NCBI RefSeq assembly: GCF_029318685.1
Contig: NZ_CP119677.1
Coordinates: 3,091,001-3,155,000, forward strand
Direction of reading: 5' to 3'
Source: Ruminiclostridium papyrosolvens DSM 2782
GTDB lineage: Bacteria; Bacillota; Clostridia; Acetivibrionales; DSM-1351
Length of the DNA: 64,000 nt
Shown in pieces: positions 9,461 through 18,361 of the stretch. Below the pieces are notes generated by a model. That model was not told the origin of the DNA and did not search any database. It worked only from the letters and a program-made list of their open reading frames with translations. A program made the translations under genes and the position numbers. The stretch's first letter is position 1; the number at the start of each line of letters is the position of its first letter.

Positions 9461-10705
9461 CTAGTAAAAAAATTCTTTTAAGGCATTTAATACCTTTTTA
9501 ATAAAGGATTTTTCTTTATCTTTTTTTACAGGCTTTAAATCAGTTTTTTTACTGATAGAACTTGTTGTACTTGCTTCTCTTTCCTGTTTTCCTATGTAAC
9601 TGATTATACCCGCTGCAGTACAATGCTGCAGGCCGGATAAACTTCTTACCTTTGGTGTTGCTACCCGTACAGGCATATTGAATAGCTCATTTGCTATTTG
9701 TACCGCTCCATCCATTGCAGCTATTCCGTTTCCGGAAAGCACAACTCCTGCACCGTAATTACCCGGACAGTTATCTTGGATAAGCTCACAGCATATGCTG
9801 AACATCTCATAAACTCTTGCTTCAATTACCTCTATAATATCTGAAACCTTAATATTCTTCTTATAACTCTCGCTGATATCGTTTACGGTTATATCCTGAT
9901 CAAATTTAATAAGAGCCGTGGAGGCCAGTTGAAGTTGTCTTTTTATCTTTTCCGCTTCTGAATAAGTAATTTTAAGAGCTATAGACAAGTCGTTGGTTAT
10001 ATGATCCCCACCCACAGGAATACACTTGTTCATAACCAACATCTCATTTTTGAAAACACTTATCTCTGTGGAACCTCCTCCAACATCAATAAGCACTACT
10101 CCCATCTCCTTTTCGTCGGGAGCTAAAATGCATTCCCCCGCAGAAAAGCCTTCGGGTATTATCCCATCAACTTTCAAACCTGCTTTTTCCATACTTCTTA
10201 CAATATTTTGAACCGAGATAATTTTTCCTATTACTACGTCAAAATCTCCCTCAAGTTTTGTCCCCTTCATACCTACAGGATCTGTGATACCATCGTAACC
10301 GTCTACCAGGTACTGTCTTGGAACAACATCTATAATCTCACTGCCTTCGGGTATATCCATAGTACCCGCTGAGTAAAGAAGTTTTTGTACGTCGTTCCTT
10401 GAAATTTCCTTATTATCGCTGGCAACAATAGTAAAATTCTTATAATTTTTTATATCCACATGCAGTCCCGAAATATTTACGTATGCAGTAACAACCTTGA
10501 TTTCTGCCTGAGTTTCAGCGATTTTCAACGAATTTCTGATAGATGACGAAACCGCTTCAATATCTATAATTATTCCTTTTTTAACTCCTGTACAAGGATC
10601 AGTTCCTTTACCTAAGACCTCTACCTCACCCATGCTGTTAATCTTTCCGATTACCGTACTTACTTTGGAAGTACCTATGTCAATTCCTACAATGATATCA
10701 GACAC
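9461..10705 (-). CDS. ftsA: Cell division protein FtsA
   Basis: Actin-like protein that tethers FtsZ to the membrane. The 414 residues start with the phosphate-1 motif IVGIDIGTSKVSTVIG. They contain the SHS2/1C subdomain, the phosphate-2 motif VVLIDVGGGSTEISVF and the adenosine motif GVVLSGNG. They end in a C-terminal amphipathic helix (SFIKKVLNALKEFFY) that fits a membrane-targeting sequence. The start is GTG with GGGGGT upstream. It lies between sbp and ftsZ in the same transcription direction. Confidence 0.97.
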   Translation of the reverse strand: MSDIIVGIDIGTSKVSTVIGKINSMGEVEVLGKGTDPCTGVKKGIIIDIEAVSSSIRNSLKIAETQAEIKVVTAYVNISGLHVDIKNYKNFTIVASDNKEISRNDVQKLLYSAGTMDIPEGSEIIDVVPRQYLVDGYDGITDPVGMKGTKLEGDFDVVIGKIISVQNIVRSMEKAGLKVDGIIPEGFSAGECILAPDEKEMGVVLIDVGGGSTEISVFKNEMLVMNKCIPVGGDHITNDLSIALKITYSEAEKIKRQLQLASTALIKFDQDITVNDISESYKKNIKVSDIIEVIEARVYEMFSICCELIQDNCPGNYGAGVVLSGNGIAAMDGAVQIANELFNMPVRVATPKVRSLSGLQHCTAAGIISYIGKQEREASTTSSISKKTDLKPVKKDKEKSFIKKVLNALKEFFY

Positions 10706-10756
10706 CGAACTGACCCCCTAAATGTGTATCTATAGTACTTTGCACAATATTTTAAT

Positions 10757-11119
10757 CTAAACATCCTCTTTTACTATATTATCTTTTTTAAACGTTTTAT
10801 TCAATAGATATCTTCTAATTAAAGCAAAGTTTAAGAAAAGTCTGTTACCGAAGGCAAAAATAGCTGCAAAGTATATTTGTATTCCCAGTTTGTCCCCAAT
10901 ATAAGCAAGACCGGCAGCAAGCAACGCATTACCAAAAAAGCCTGACAGGAATACTCTCATCTCAAATTTTTTGTTTATTGACGCAACTATTCCTCCAAAA
11001 ACAGAGTCTAATGCAGCTAGTATAGCCACCGCCACATATGTAAAATACTCTGATGGTATTGTAATTGGAATAAACATCCCTGCAATTATTCCCAGAATTA
11101 ATCCTAAAATCGGTATCAT
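10757..11119 (-). CDS. sbp: Small basic protein (DUF1290 family)
   Basis: Small integral membrane protein of the DUF1290/Sbp family, found between ftsQ and ftsA in many Firmicutes; function unclear. The start at 11119 is preferred because GGAGG precedes it by five bases; a longer frame begins at 11140 without a site. The 120 residues have about four hydrophobic segments (MIPILGLILGIIAGMFIPI, then three more) and a basic C-terminus. Confidence 0.9.
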   Translation of the reverse strand: MIPILGLILGIIAGMFIPITIPSEYFTYVAVAILAALDSVFGGIVASINKKFEMRVFLSGFFGNALLAAGLAYIGDKLGIQIYFAAIFAFGNRLFLNFALIRRYLLNKTFKKDNIVKEDV

Positions 11120-11155
11120 ATTAACCTCCATAAGCCACAATATTATGTATTTTAA

Positions 11156-11995
11156 TTATTCAGCCGGAGCAAAGAACGGATACTTGCCTGTGGTAAAATC
11201 CAGTGTACCCTTTTGCTTGGCATTAATATTATTAACAAAAAAATTCCTTAAGAACCCTATTTTATAATCCAATTCATCCATGTCACCAAACTTCACTGTA
11301 ACCCTGTTTTCAAACACAGCTGTTATAACACCGGGATCAGACATATTAACTACAGTCAGCCTTGGATACATCTTTTGTTTAGTATCCTTATCATTTTTTA
11401 TAAGGGCATTACAAAAAATCATCAAGTCACTCAGTGTATCTTTATTCTTAAATTTTAACTCTTGTCCCAACTTAAAGCTATCCAACGAATTACCTATTAT
11501 TTTGATATATTTCTTTTTTTCATTTTGATTTGTAATAACTTCCAATGCAAACCCCTGTTTATCAATTAACAGACTTGTCCCTTTAATATCCAGTATGCAA
11601 TAAGGTGTTCTCTCAGTAACCTTAATTTTTATGGATTTGGGTAGAGATGGCCTTATACTGATAGAGCTTATATACGGCATAGATTCAGAAACTGCTTTTT
11701 CCTTGTCTCCAAACTTCAGAGTTAACAGATTCTTTGGTTTCTCTCCAAGCATTTTGAACACATTCTGGCCTGTAACAAGCCCTGAACGTAAAATTATTTC
11801 GTTGGCCTGATATTTTTTATTGCCTGTAACCTTTATGTTATCTACTATAAAAACTGAAGAACGGACGAATAAAACAGCCGCCGTCACAATCACAACAAGT
11901 GTAAATAACTTTTTGAGCCTTCTTATTTTAAATCTGTATTTCTTTTTCTTTTTATCTTTTGTAGTTTTTAAATTTTTCTTTTGACTGTTATTCAT
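11156..11995 (-). CDS. ftsQ: Cell division protein FtsQ/DivIB (POTRA domain)
   Basis: Bitopic membrane protein of the divisome. The 279 residues comprise a very basic cytoplasmic tail (1-28), one transmembrane segment (about 29-48), a POTRA domain (FIVDNIKVTGNKKYQANEII...) and the FtsQ/DivIB beta domain. It starts only six bases after the murA stop and has no strong ribosome site of its own. Translation is therefore probably coupled to murA, which suggests that murA is the ancestral upstream partner of this operon. Confidence 0.92.
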   Translation of the reverse strand: MNNSQKKNLKTTKDKKKKKYRFKIRRLKKLFTLVVIVTAAVLFVRSSVFIVDNIKVTGNKKYQANEIILRSGLVTGQNVFKMLGEKPKNLLTLKFGDKEKAVSESMPYISSISIRPSLPKSIKIKVTERTPYCILDIKGTSLLIDKQGFALEVITNQNEKKKYIKIIGNSLDSFKLGQELKFKNKDTLSDLMIFCNALIKNDKDTKQKMYPRLTVVNMSDPGVITAVFENRVTVKFGDMDELDYKIGFLRNFFVNNINAKQKGTLDFTTGKYPFFAPAE

Positions 11996-12001
11996 TCGCT
12001 T

Positions 12002-12946
12002 TTATACCCTAATAATTTTTGCGCCTAAAGCAGACAGTTTATCTTCTATTTTATAGTAGCCTCTGTCAATATGCTCAAGACCAGTAATTATAGTTTCTCC
12101 TTTTGCTGCTAATCCGGCAAGAACCAAAGCCGCACCTCCACGTAAATCTCTTGCTGCAACCTGCGCTCCATTAAGGCTGTCAACACCTTTTATGACAGCT
12201 ACACGACTGTCTATTCTGATGTTTGCACCCATCTTTAAGAGTTCGTCAACATGTTTATATCTGCTTTCAAATATTGTCTCAATTACAATGCTGGTACCCT
12301 TACATATAGAAAGCAATGTCATCAGCTGTGCCTGCATATCCGTCGGAAATCCCGGATACGGCAATGTACGCACTACCTCAACGGCATCTAGCCGTGTTCC
12401 GGCATTCATCTGTATGTCATTCCTTTTTATGGAAATCTGACAGCCAATATCCCTTAACACCGATGCAATTGATATAATATGTTCAGGTATAATGTTCTTT
12501 ATTGTTACATTGCCGCCTGTAATAGCAGCAGCAACCATATATGTACCTGTAATTATCCTGTCTGGGATTACAGTATGCTCAACATTATTGGGCTTTTTCT
12601 CAAGGCCTTTAATTCTTATAACCCCTGAGCCTGCTCCGGTAACCTTTGCCCCTATTTTTTGAAGAAAATTCTGCAAATCTACAATCTCGGGCTCTTTTGC
12701 TGCGTTTCTGATAATAGTGTCACCCTGTGCATAAACAGCAGCTATCATTGTATTTTCCGTCGCCCCTACACTTGGATAATCAAGGTAAATTTCGCAACCC
12801 TTCAGTCCGTCTGTCTCGCATAATATGTAACCGCCGCTAATATCATCTATTTTTGCACCAAGGCTTCTTAGTGCTTTTAAATGTAAATCAATAGGTCTTG
12901 GGCCTAATTCACAACCACCTGATTGTGTTATATTGTTGTCATCATA
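12002..12946 (-). CDS. murA: UDP-GlcNAc 1-carboxyvinyltransferase MurA, 3' part of a split gene
   Basis: C-terminal 304 residues of MurA, which transfers enolpyruvate to UDP-GlcNAc in the first committed step of peptidoglycan synthesis. True MurA sequence begins at the GGT codon 12916-12914, followed at once by the catalytic Cys in GGCELGPRPIDLHL. It then runs without defect to the stop. The eight to ten codons before that point (12946-12917) do not resemble MurA and end at an in-frame TAG. The first ATG is at 12748, inside the fold, and I see no usable start upstream, so this part alone should be inactive. The missing first 114 codons are at 23476-23817. The frame is undamaged, which argues against long neglect. 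Confidence 0.95.
   Translation of the reverse strand, partial: YDDNNITQSGGCELGPRPIDLHLKALRSLGAKIDDISGGYILCETDGLKGCEIYLDYPSVGATENTMIAAVYAQGDTIIRNAAKEPEIVDLQNFLQKIGAKVTGAGSGVIRIKGLEKKPNNVEHTVIPDRIITGTYMVAAAITGGNVTIKNIIPEHIISIASVLRDIGCQISIKRNDIQMNAGTRLDAVEVVRTLPYPGFPTDMQAQLMTLLSICKGTSIVIETIFESRYKHVDELLKMGANIRIDSRVAVIKGVDSLNGAQVAARDLRGGAALVLAGLAAKGETIITGLEHIDRGYYKIEDKLSALGAKIIRV
12902..12935. other. Left junction of the segment splitting murA (attL-like)
   Basis: MurA coding sequence ends and foreign sequence begins at the shared CACC (12916-12919). The inner arm, 12920-12935, is TGATTGTGTTATATTG. It is nearly the reverse complement of the inner arm at the right junction (23461-23476). I infer a recombinase half-site. 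Confidence 0.65.
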
Positions 12947-12954
12947 CTATAATA

Positions 12955-12984
12955 ATTATATCATAATGTAATATTGCCCATCAA
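12955..12984 (-). promoter_or_regulatory. Outward SigA-type promoter toward murA 3' part and ftsQ
   Basis: TTGATG at 12984-12979 and TATAAT at 12960-12955, spaced 18 bp, read leftward out of the inserted segment. It could supply transcription to ftsQ-sbp-ftsA, which the insertion has cut off from the murA upstream region. Confidence 0.5.
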
Positions 12985-13029
12985 TGCGATATAAAACATA
13001 AGAAAATTGTTAAAAATCAAAATAGTATA

Positions 13030-13057
13030 TTTAAAAGCAAACTCAAGATGATATAAT
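13030..13057 (+). promoter_or_regulatory. Candidate promoter for murT-gatD
   Basis: TTTAAA at 13030-13035 and TATAAT at 13052-13057 with a 16-bp spacer, about 50 bases before the murT start. Confidence 0.4.
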
Positions 13058-13109
13058 GTTTACTAAAAGTTATTTAATTTTTGGTTTTTAAAATTACTTA
13101 GGAGAACAT

Positions 13110-14513
13110 ATGAACTTAAGAAAAGTACTGACAATAATAATATCAAAATTAACCATAAGAATACTCAGATTACTGAAAAAAGGCGGCACGACCCTGCCCG
13201 GCAAGGTTGCGTTCAAATTATATCCGGATATTCTGAAATCAATAGCAAAAGACTTTGAAATAATCATGGTTACGGGAACTAACGGAAAGACAACAACTTC
13301 CAGAATTATTGAAGAAATTCTAAAAAATAATAATGTTGATTACATAACCAACAAATCGGGTGCAAACTTATTAAGCGGTATAACTACAACTTTTATACAG
13401 GCTGTTTCTCCCTTGGGAAAGCCAAAACATAAAACCGCCCTTATTGAAAGTGATGAGGCGGCATTTAATCAGGTTACAAAACATCTCCAACCAAAATCTG
13501 TAGTCGTTACTAATTTTTTCAGAGACCAGTTGGACCGTTACGGGGAACTATATTCTACATTAAATGCTGTTAAATCCGGTTTGGACAGGCTGGATGAAAA
13601 AACTACCCTTATACTCAATGCCGATGATTCAATGTGTGCGTCACTTGGTCACAAAACCGAAAAACTTGTATTTTACTATGGTTTCGGTGAAGCGGCAAGT
13701 CAACAGAGTTCTGAAAATATCAATACGGATGCCATGTTCTGTATTTTCTGCAAAGGGAAATATCAGTACAAAAGCCATGTATATGGCCATTTAGGCGGAT
13801 TCTATTGCCCTGAATGCGGATATTCAAGACCCGTGGCAGACCTTGAATGTATTGGTATTGAAGAAGCCGGTAGCAACCATACAACCATCAGATGGAAATG
13901 TTCAAAAGCCTTGGACACCGACGAATCTGAGTATACTACTCAGATTAATCTTCCCGGTCTCTATAATGTATACAATGCAATGGCTGCCGCAACCTGTGGT
14001 CTTTCCCTTGCATATAGTCATGAAACAGTGCAGAAGGCTGTAGAATCCTTTGAATGCGGCTTCGGCAGAATGGAAACCATCAATGTTGGAAATAAATCAA
14101 TAAAATTAATCCTTGTAAAAAATCCAACGGGATTTAATCAGGTACTTAACTTCCTGACCCTTGACAAGCAGCCCTTGAATATAGCCTTCCTTATTAATGA
14201 CAAGCTGGCTGACGGGACAGATATTTCCTGGCTGTGGGATGTTGATTTTGAACATCTGAATACTGCAGGTGACAGAATCGTTAATCTTATAACCTCGGGT
14301 ATTAGAGGTGAGGATATGGCTGTACGTCTTAAATACAGCGGCCTAGATACAAAGAAAATCAGAATAATAAAAGACTACCATAGGGTTATTGATGAGGGAC
14401 TAAAAGCTGTTGCTGACGGAGGATGTTTTTATATCCTTCCTACTTACACAGCTATGTTGGATATCAGAGGTATTTTAAAGAAAAAGTTTAACTTAAAGGA
14501 GTTCTGGAAATAA
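13110..14513 (+). CDS. murT: Lipid II isoglutaminyl synthase, MurT subunit
   Basis: Mur-ligase-like subunit that, with GatD, amidates the D-Glu of the lipid II stem peptide. The 467 residues carry the ATP-binding loop MVTGTNGKTTTSR (53-65), the central ligase domain, an inserted Cys4 ribbon (CIFC ... CPECG) typical of MurT, and the C-terminal DUF1727 domain. AGGAGA precedes the ATG. gatD follows after two bases, so the two are co-translated. They are the first genes within the segment that splits murA, an association of two cell-wall loci that may be coincidental. Confidence 0.96.
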   Translation: MNLRKVLTIIISKLTIRILRLLKKGGTTLPGKVAFKLYPDILKSIAKDFEIIMVTGTNGKTTTSRIIEEILKNNNVDYITNKSGANLLSGITTTFIQAVSPLGKPKHKTALIESDEAAFNQVTKHLQPKSVVVTNFFRDQLDRYGELYSTLNAVKSGLDRLDEKTTLILNADDSMCASLGHKTEKLVFYYGFGEAASQQSSENINTDAMFCIFCKGKYQYKSHVYGHLGGFYCPECGYSRPVADLECIGIEEAGSNHTTIRWKCSKALDTDESEYTTQINLPGLYNVYNAMAAATCGLSLAYSHETVQKAVESFECGFGRMETINVGNKSIKLILVKNPTGFNQVLNFLTLDKQPLNIAFLINDKLADGTDISWLWDVDFEHLNTAGDRIVNLITSGIRGEDMAVRLKYSGLDTKKIRIIKDYHRVIDEGLKAVADGGCFYILPTYTAMLDIRGILKKKFNLKEFWK

Positions 14514-14515
14514 AT

Positions 14516-15262
14516 ATGTATCAATTAAAAATTTGTCATTTATACCCTGACCTTTTGAACACCTACGGAGACATGGGAAACATACTTGCTCTGAAAAGAC
14601 GTGCTCAGTGGCGCAATATTGATGTAACAGTAACCAATGTCACAATCGGAGACAGCTTCGACTCGGAAGAATACGATATTATTTTCCTCGGAGGCGGTCA
14701 GGATTACGAGCAGGAGATTATCCAAAACGATGTACTGCTTCAAAAGGGAGCAGAAATAAAAAATGCAGTTGAAGGAAGTAAGGTATTCCTATGTATATGC
14801 GGCGGATATCAGCTCATGGGAAAATACTATAAGACCTGGGACGGAAAAGAGCTTGAATACTTGGGTGCACTTGATTTATGGACAATCGGCGGTAAGGAGA
14901 GAATGATAGGCAATATTGTATTTGAAAGCGGTTTGATTTCAGATAATGGCTCACCTCTCAAAATCGTTGGATTTGAGAATCATTCGGGACGCACATATCT
15001 CGGTGATAATGTTCGTCCTTTGGGTAAGGTTCTTTCAGGTAATGGTAATAATGGTACTGATGGGTTTGAAGGTGCTGTTTACAAAAATGTATACTGCTCC
15101 TATTCACATGGAAGCCTCCTGCCTAAAAACCCTCATCTGGCAGATCATCTTATATCTATGGCACTAAAGCAAAGGTATAATGAATTTGAGGGCCTTACTC
15201 TGTTAGAAGATGAGTTTGAGAACGCAGCAAGAATTACCATGCTGCAGAGGCTACTAAAATAG
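14516..15262 (+). CDS. gatD: Lipid II isoglutaminyl synthase, glutaminase subunit GatD
   Basis: Class I glutamine amidotransferase-like (CobB/CobQ type) subunit that supplies ammonia to MurT. The 248 residues have the nucleophile Cys95 in the elbow FLCICGGYQLMG and the histidine in the conserved SHGSLLPKNPHLAD near residue 200. It is two bases downstream of murT. The length and motifs match functional GatD proteins. Confidence 0.95.
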   Translation: MYQLKICHLYPDLLNTYGDMGNILALKRRAQWRNIDVTVTNVTIGDSFDSEEYDIIFLGGGQDYEQEIIQNDVLLQKGAEIKNAVEGSKVFLCICGGYQLMGKYYKTWDGKELEYLGALDLWTIGGKERMIGNIVFESGLISDNGSPLKIVGFENHSGRTYLGDNVRPLGKVLSGNGNNGTDGFEGAVYKNVYCSYSHGSLLPKNPHLADHLISMALKQRYNEFEGLTLLEDEFENAARITMLQRLLK

Positions 15263-15329
15263 TGTTAGCCATAAAAAACCATTGACTTTTTATTATAGTG
15301 CATGTTACTATAGTTCTAATACAATATTT

Positions 15330-15612
15330 GTAAGTAAATGTGATGAATGGGAAAAGTAAACTTTACGAGTCTTTAAAGCGAGCAGTGGTCTGGTGGAAGC
15401 ATTGCAGGATAGTATTTTTGAAGTTCTCCCATGAACAGTTGGCTGAACCTTTTATGTAGGTCATACCGGGTCTTTCCCGTTACAGGAAGAAGTGTATCGG
15501 AATTTTATTTGTTTTCCCGTACATGATTGAGTGGGTTTTACCAATTTGGGTGGTACCGCGTAGGCTATAAGTCTTCGTCCCTTGTTTATAGGGATGAGGG
15601 CTTTTTTATTAT
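15330..15612 (+). promoter_or_regulatory. T-box riboswitch upstream of the DAHP synthase
   Basis: A tRNA-sensing leader. The T-box core TGGTACCGCG is at 15551-15560, and an intrinsic terminator (stem around 15572-15602, then TTTTTTATT) follows. Stem I is closed by ATGGGA/TCCCAT, and an AGTA turn is visible on the 5' side. The specifier region reads TTTGAAGTTC; aligning it to the tyrS leader in this window suggests TTC (Phe), but I hold that loosely. Uncharged cognate tRNA would switch on DAHP synthase. Confidence 0.9.
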
Positions 15613-15685
15613 CTAAAACCCAGAAATGCTCACTAGTTTGCTTGAGACATTTGTATTAAAAAATTAATTTGCGGAGGGTAAAGTT

Positions 15686-16699
15686 ATGATTATTGTAATG
15701 AAGCAAAGTGCGACTGTAAAGGATATTGAAAACGTTGAAAACAGGCTGCTTGATTTAGGTTTTAAAACCCATCCCATTCACGGAGATATAAAAACGGTAA
15801 TCGGAGCAATCGGTGATAAAAGGCTTCTGAATGTTCACGCTATATCCCAGATGCAAGGTGTAGAAACTCTTGTTCCAATTATGAAACCGTATAAACTTGC
15901 AAGCAATGAACTTCAACATACACCAACCGTTATAGACATCGGCGGTGTTAAAATAGGCGGTGAAGAAATTGTCGTTATGGCAGGACCCTGTGCCATAGAA
16001 AATGAAAAGGATTTTGTTGATACTGCTATAAGTGTAAAAAACAGTGGTGCTAAAATCCTTAGAGGCGGTGCCTTCAAGCCGAGAAGTTCTCCTTATGCAT
16101 TTCAGGGACTTGAAGAAGACGGTCTCAAAATAATGGTTGCAGGTCGTGAGGCTACCGGTCTTAAAATGGTTACTGAGGTTGTGGATACCAGAGATGTAGA
16201 GCTTGTAAATAAATATACAGATATCTTCCAGATTGGCGCAAGAAATATGCAGAATTTCAGGCTATTAAGTGAGGTTGGAATGACCCGCAAACCTGTACTT
16301 TTGAAAAGAGGTCTGTCTGCCACTATTGAAGAATGGCTTATGGCTGCTGAATATATAATTGCAGAGGGAAATCATGAAGTTATTCTTTGCGAGCGAGGTA
16401 TACGTACTTTTGAAACAATTACCAGAAATACCCTTGATTTAAGTGCAATTCCCGCAATAAAGGATGTTTCTCACCTTCCCGTTGTTGTTGACCCCAGTCA
16501 TGCCACCGGTAATTGGAAGTATGTTCCTGCACTTGCAAAGGGAGCTATAGCTACCGGTGCAGACGGTCTTATAATTGAGGTTCACCCTAATCCCCCATGC
16601 GCATTGTGTGATGGTCCCCAATCACTAAGGCCGGAGAGATTCAAAAGTCTAATGGATGAATTGAGATTAGTGGCTCAAGCAGTACAAAGAACTATTTAA
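15686..16699 (+). CDS. aroF: 3-deoxy-7-phosphoheptulonate (DAHP) synthase
   Basis: Catalyses condensation of phosphoenolpyruvate and erythrose-4-phosphate, the entry step to aromatic amino acids. The 337 residues have an N-terminal ferredoxin-like regulatory domain (1-70) and a TIM barrel with VVMAGPCAIENE, GGAFKPRSSPYAFQG, the QIGARNMQNF segment and the metal-binding DPSHATG. This is the type I beta architecture. GGAGGG precedes the start. It is a single-gene unit controlled by the T-box and closed by a terminator at 16708-16747. Confidence 0.96.
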   Translation: MIIVMKQSATVKDIENVENRLLDLGFKTHPIHGDIKTVIGAIGDKRLLNVHAISQMQGVETLVPIMKPYKLASNELQHTPTVIDIGGVKIGGEEIVVMAGPCAIENEKDFVDTAISVKNSGAKILRGGAFKPRSSPYAFQGLEEDGLKIMVAGREATGLKMVTEVVDTRDVELVNKYTDIFQIGARNMQNFRLLSEVGMTRKPVLLKRGLSATIEEWLMAAEYIIAEGNHEVILCERGIRTFETITRNTLDLSAIPAIKDVSHLPVVVDPSHATGNWKYVPALAKGAIATGADGLIIEVHPNPPCALCDGPQSLRPERFKSLMDELRLVAQAVQRTI

Positions 16700-16707
16700 T
16701 CTATACC

Positions 16708-16747
16708 AAAAAGGAAAGCTACTGATGAATCAGTGCTTTCCTTTTTA
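16708..16747 (+). terminator. Intrinsic terminator after DAHP synthase
   Basis: AAAGGAAAGC pairs with GCTTTCCTTT around an inner ACTGA/TCAGT stem, followed by a T-rich tract. Confidence 0.85.
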
Positions 16748-16760
16748 TTTTTTGTGTCTT

Positions 16761-17108
16761 CTATACTATGTATTCCATATCGGCAGGCCTATACGTAATA
16801 ACGTCATCCTCATTAGAAATAACCTGCATACAATCAACCCCGCTGTAATTGAGTTTATCCGCTTCGTTTAGTTTAAGATACACTAAGGTGTTTTCAAATA
16901 TTTTAATGTTTATTCTGTCGAATATCTCCTTTTGCAAAATATCAATTATAGTATTGATATTTTCAATTGCCGAATGCATTGACTTCGATTCTATTATAAC
17001 GGGTATCCTGGAATTTGCGGGACTTAAAAGCTTTACATGAAGTATTCCGGGATCTATAACATTTTGTGTAGGATATAGCAAATCTCTCTCAAATAGAAGT
17101 GAATTCAT
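16761..17108 (-). CDS. Uncharacterised protein, 115 residues
   Basis: I do not recognise this protein. It has no signal peptide, membrane segment or metal motif. Residues 15-95 look like an alternating strand/helix alpha+beta domain (LHVKLLSPANSRIPVIIESKS, then a helix IENINTIIDILQKEIFDR and a strand pair). It ends in a short acidic tail. The frame is complete and codon use resembles its neighbours. It lies convergent to aroF and upstream of the lytic transglycosylase on the same strand, separated by 57 bases, so the two may be linked. Confidence 0.65.
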   Translation of the reverse strand: MNSLLFERDLLYPTQNVIDPGILHVKLLSPANSRIPVIIESKSMHSAIENINTIIDILQKEIFDRINIKIFENTLVYLKLNEADKLNYSGVDCMQVISNEDDVITYRPADMEYIV

Positions 17109-17165
17109 TTCTATTGCACCCTCCTAATCAGATATTACATTTTTCCTTACACTATAAAAATATCA

Positions 17166-17753
17166 CTATTTGTCATCAGCGTAAAGCTTTTTATACATTT
17201 TATAGTATTTTTGTATTCTTGAAACATAATTATCTGTTTCTTCAAAAGGTATAATGTTAAGGCTCTTTCCATCATGACTTTTTTCAGGGTCCTTCAGCCA
17301 CTTAGAAACATTTCCGCTGCCTGCGTTGTAAGCAGCCAATGCCAATACGGTATCATTATCAAACTGCTTTAACAAAGTTGCCAGGTACCAGCAGCCAATT
17401 TTTATATTGGTTTCGGGTTCAAGTAGCATACTATTTTCAAACTCTTTGATACCAGCCTTTTTGGCAGCCCACTCCCCCGTGCTATCCATTATCTGCATGA
17501 GCCCCTTGGCTTCTCTTGGAGAAACAGCCTTAGAATTAAAACTGCTTTCTGCTTTTATAACTGCATAAACCATATAGTTATCCAGCTTATATTGCCTAGC
17601 GTACTTCTCAACATACTCGGTATATTCCATAGGATATAAATACTCCAAAACATACCGTGAAGCAAATAGTCCGCCTGCTGCTATTATAACCAGTGTGATT
17701 AACACACCTAATAATTTTAAACCGCCTTTTTTCTTTTTCCTCAAAGAAATCAC
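17166..17753 (-). CDS. Membrane-anchored lytic transglycosylase (SLT domain)
   Basis: Cleaves peptidoglycan glycan strands non-hydrolytically to leave 1,6-anhydro ends. The 195 residues comprise a basic cytoplasmic start (RKKKKGG), one membrane segment (about 13-32), and a GH23/SLT domain with catalytic Glu69 in AVIKAESSF and the motifs AKGLMQIMDSTGEWAA and ALAAYNAG. Its start overlaps the coaE stop by four bases, so it belongs to a polA-coaE-slt operon. Size and layout resemble small Bacillus SLT proteins such as YjbJ. Confidence 0.93.
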   Translation of the reverse strand: MISLRKKKKGGLKLLGVLITLVIIAAGGLFASRYVLEYLYPMEYTEYVEKYARQYKLDNYMVYAVIKAESSFNSKAVSPREAKGLMQIMDSTGEWAAKKAGIKEFENSMLLEPETNIKIGCWYLATLLKQFDNDTVLALAAYNAGSGNVSKWLKDPEKSHDGKSLNIIPFEETDNYVSRIQKYYKMYKKLYADDK

Positions 17754-18361
17754 CTTAACAGCTTTTTAAACTGACTTTCCACTTCTTGTCTAAGGGTCGT
17801 CACATCATCATCATTATTGATAACTTTATTTGCGATACTTAAATATTCCTCATCGGAAATCTGGGATTTGATTCTTGAAACGGCTTCCTGATAGGTCATA
17901 CCGTTTCTTTTCATTATTCTTTCAACCCTTATCTCCATTTGCGCAAAAACCGTCCAAACCTCGTCACATAAATCAAGAAAGCCGTTTTTAATAGGAATGG
18001 GTGCATCAATAACAATAATCTTTGTCTGTTTTAGCAGCTGTTCTTCCACATTTTGTTGTATTTTTTGGACAACATATTTATGCACAATACTGTTCAAAAT
18101 CCTGAGTTTGTTTGCATCATTAAACACTCGAGCTGCCAGTTCCTTGCGATTAAGCTGTCCCCAATCATCAAGTATATCCTTACCGAACTCTTGTGTCAAC
18201 TCATCTAAGGCCATTTTCCCCGGCTCTACGACTTCTCTGCTTATTACATCTGCGTCAATTACAACAGCGCCAAGTTCTTTTAGAATACTGCTTACTGTAC
18301 TTTTCCCGCTTCCTATTCCACCTGTTACCCCTAAAATAATTGATTCGCTATTTTGTCTCAT
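17750..18361 (-). CDS. coaE: Dephospho-CoA kinase
   Basis: Final step of coenzyme A synthesis, phosphorylating the ribose 3'-OH of dephospho-CoA. The P-loop GVTGGIGSGKST lies at the N-terminus, followed by VVIDADVISREVVEPG and the lid region. I choose the ATG at 18361 (GGGGA nine bases upstream), giving 203 residues; an ATG five codons earlier has no site. The gene overlaps the end of polA, and its stop overlaps the next gene, so translation is probably coupled. Confidence 0.95.
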   Translation of the reverse strand: MRQNSESIILGVTGGIGSGKSTVSSILKELGAVVIDADVISREVVEPGKMALDELTQEFGKDILDDWGQLNRKELAARVFNDANKLRILNSIVHKYVVQKIQQNVEEQLLKQTKIIVIDAPIPIKNGFLDLCDEVWTVFAQMEIRVERIMKRNGMTYQEAVSRIKSQISDEEYLSIANKVINNDDDVTTLRQEVESQFKKLLR

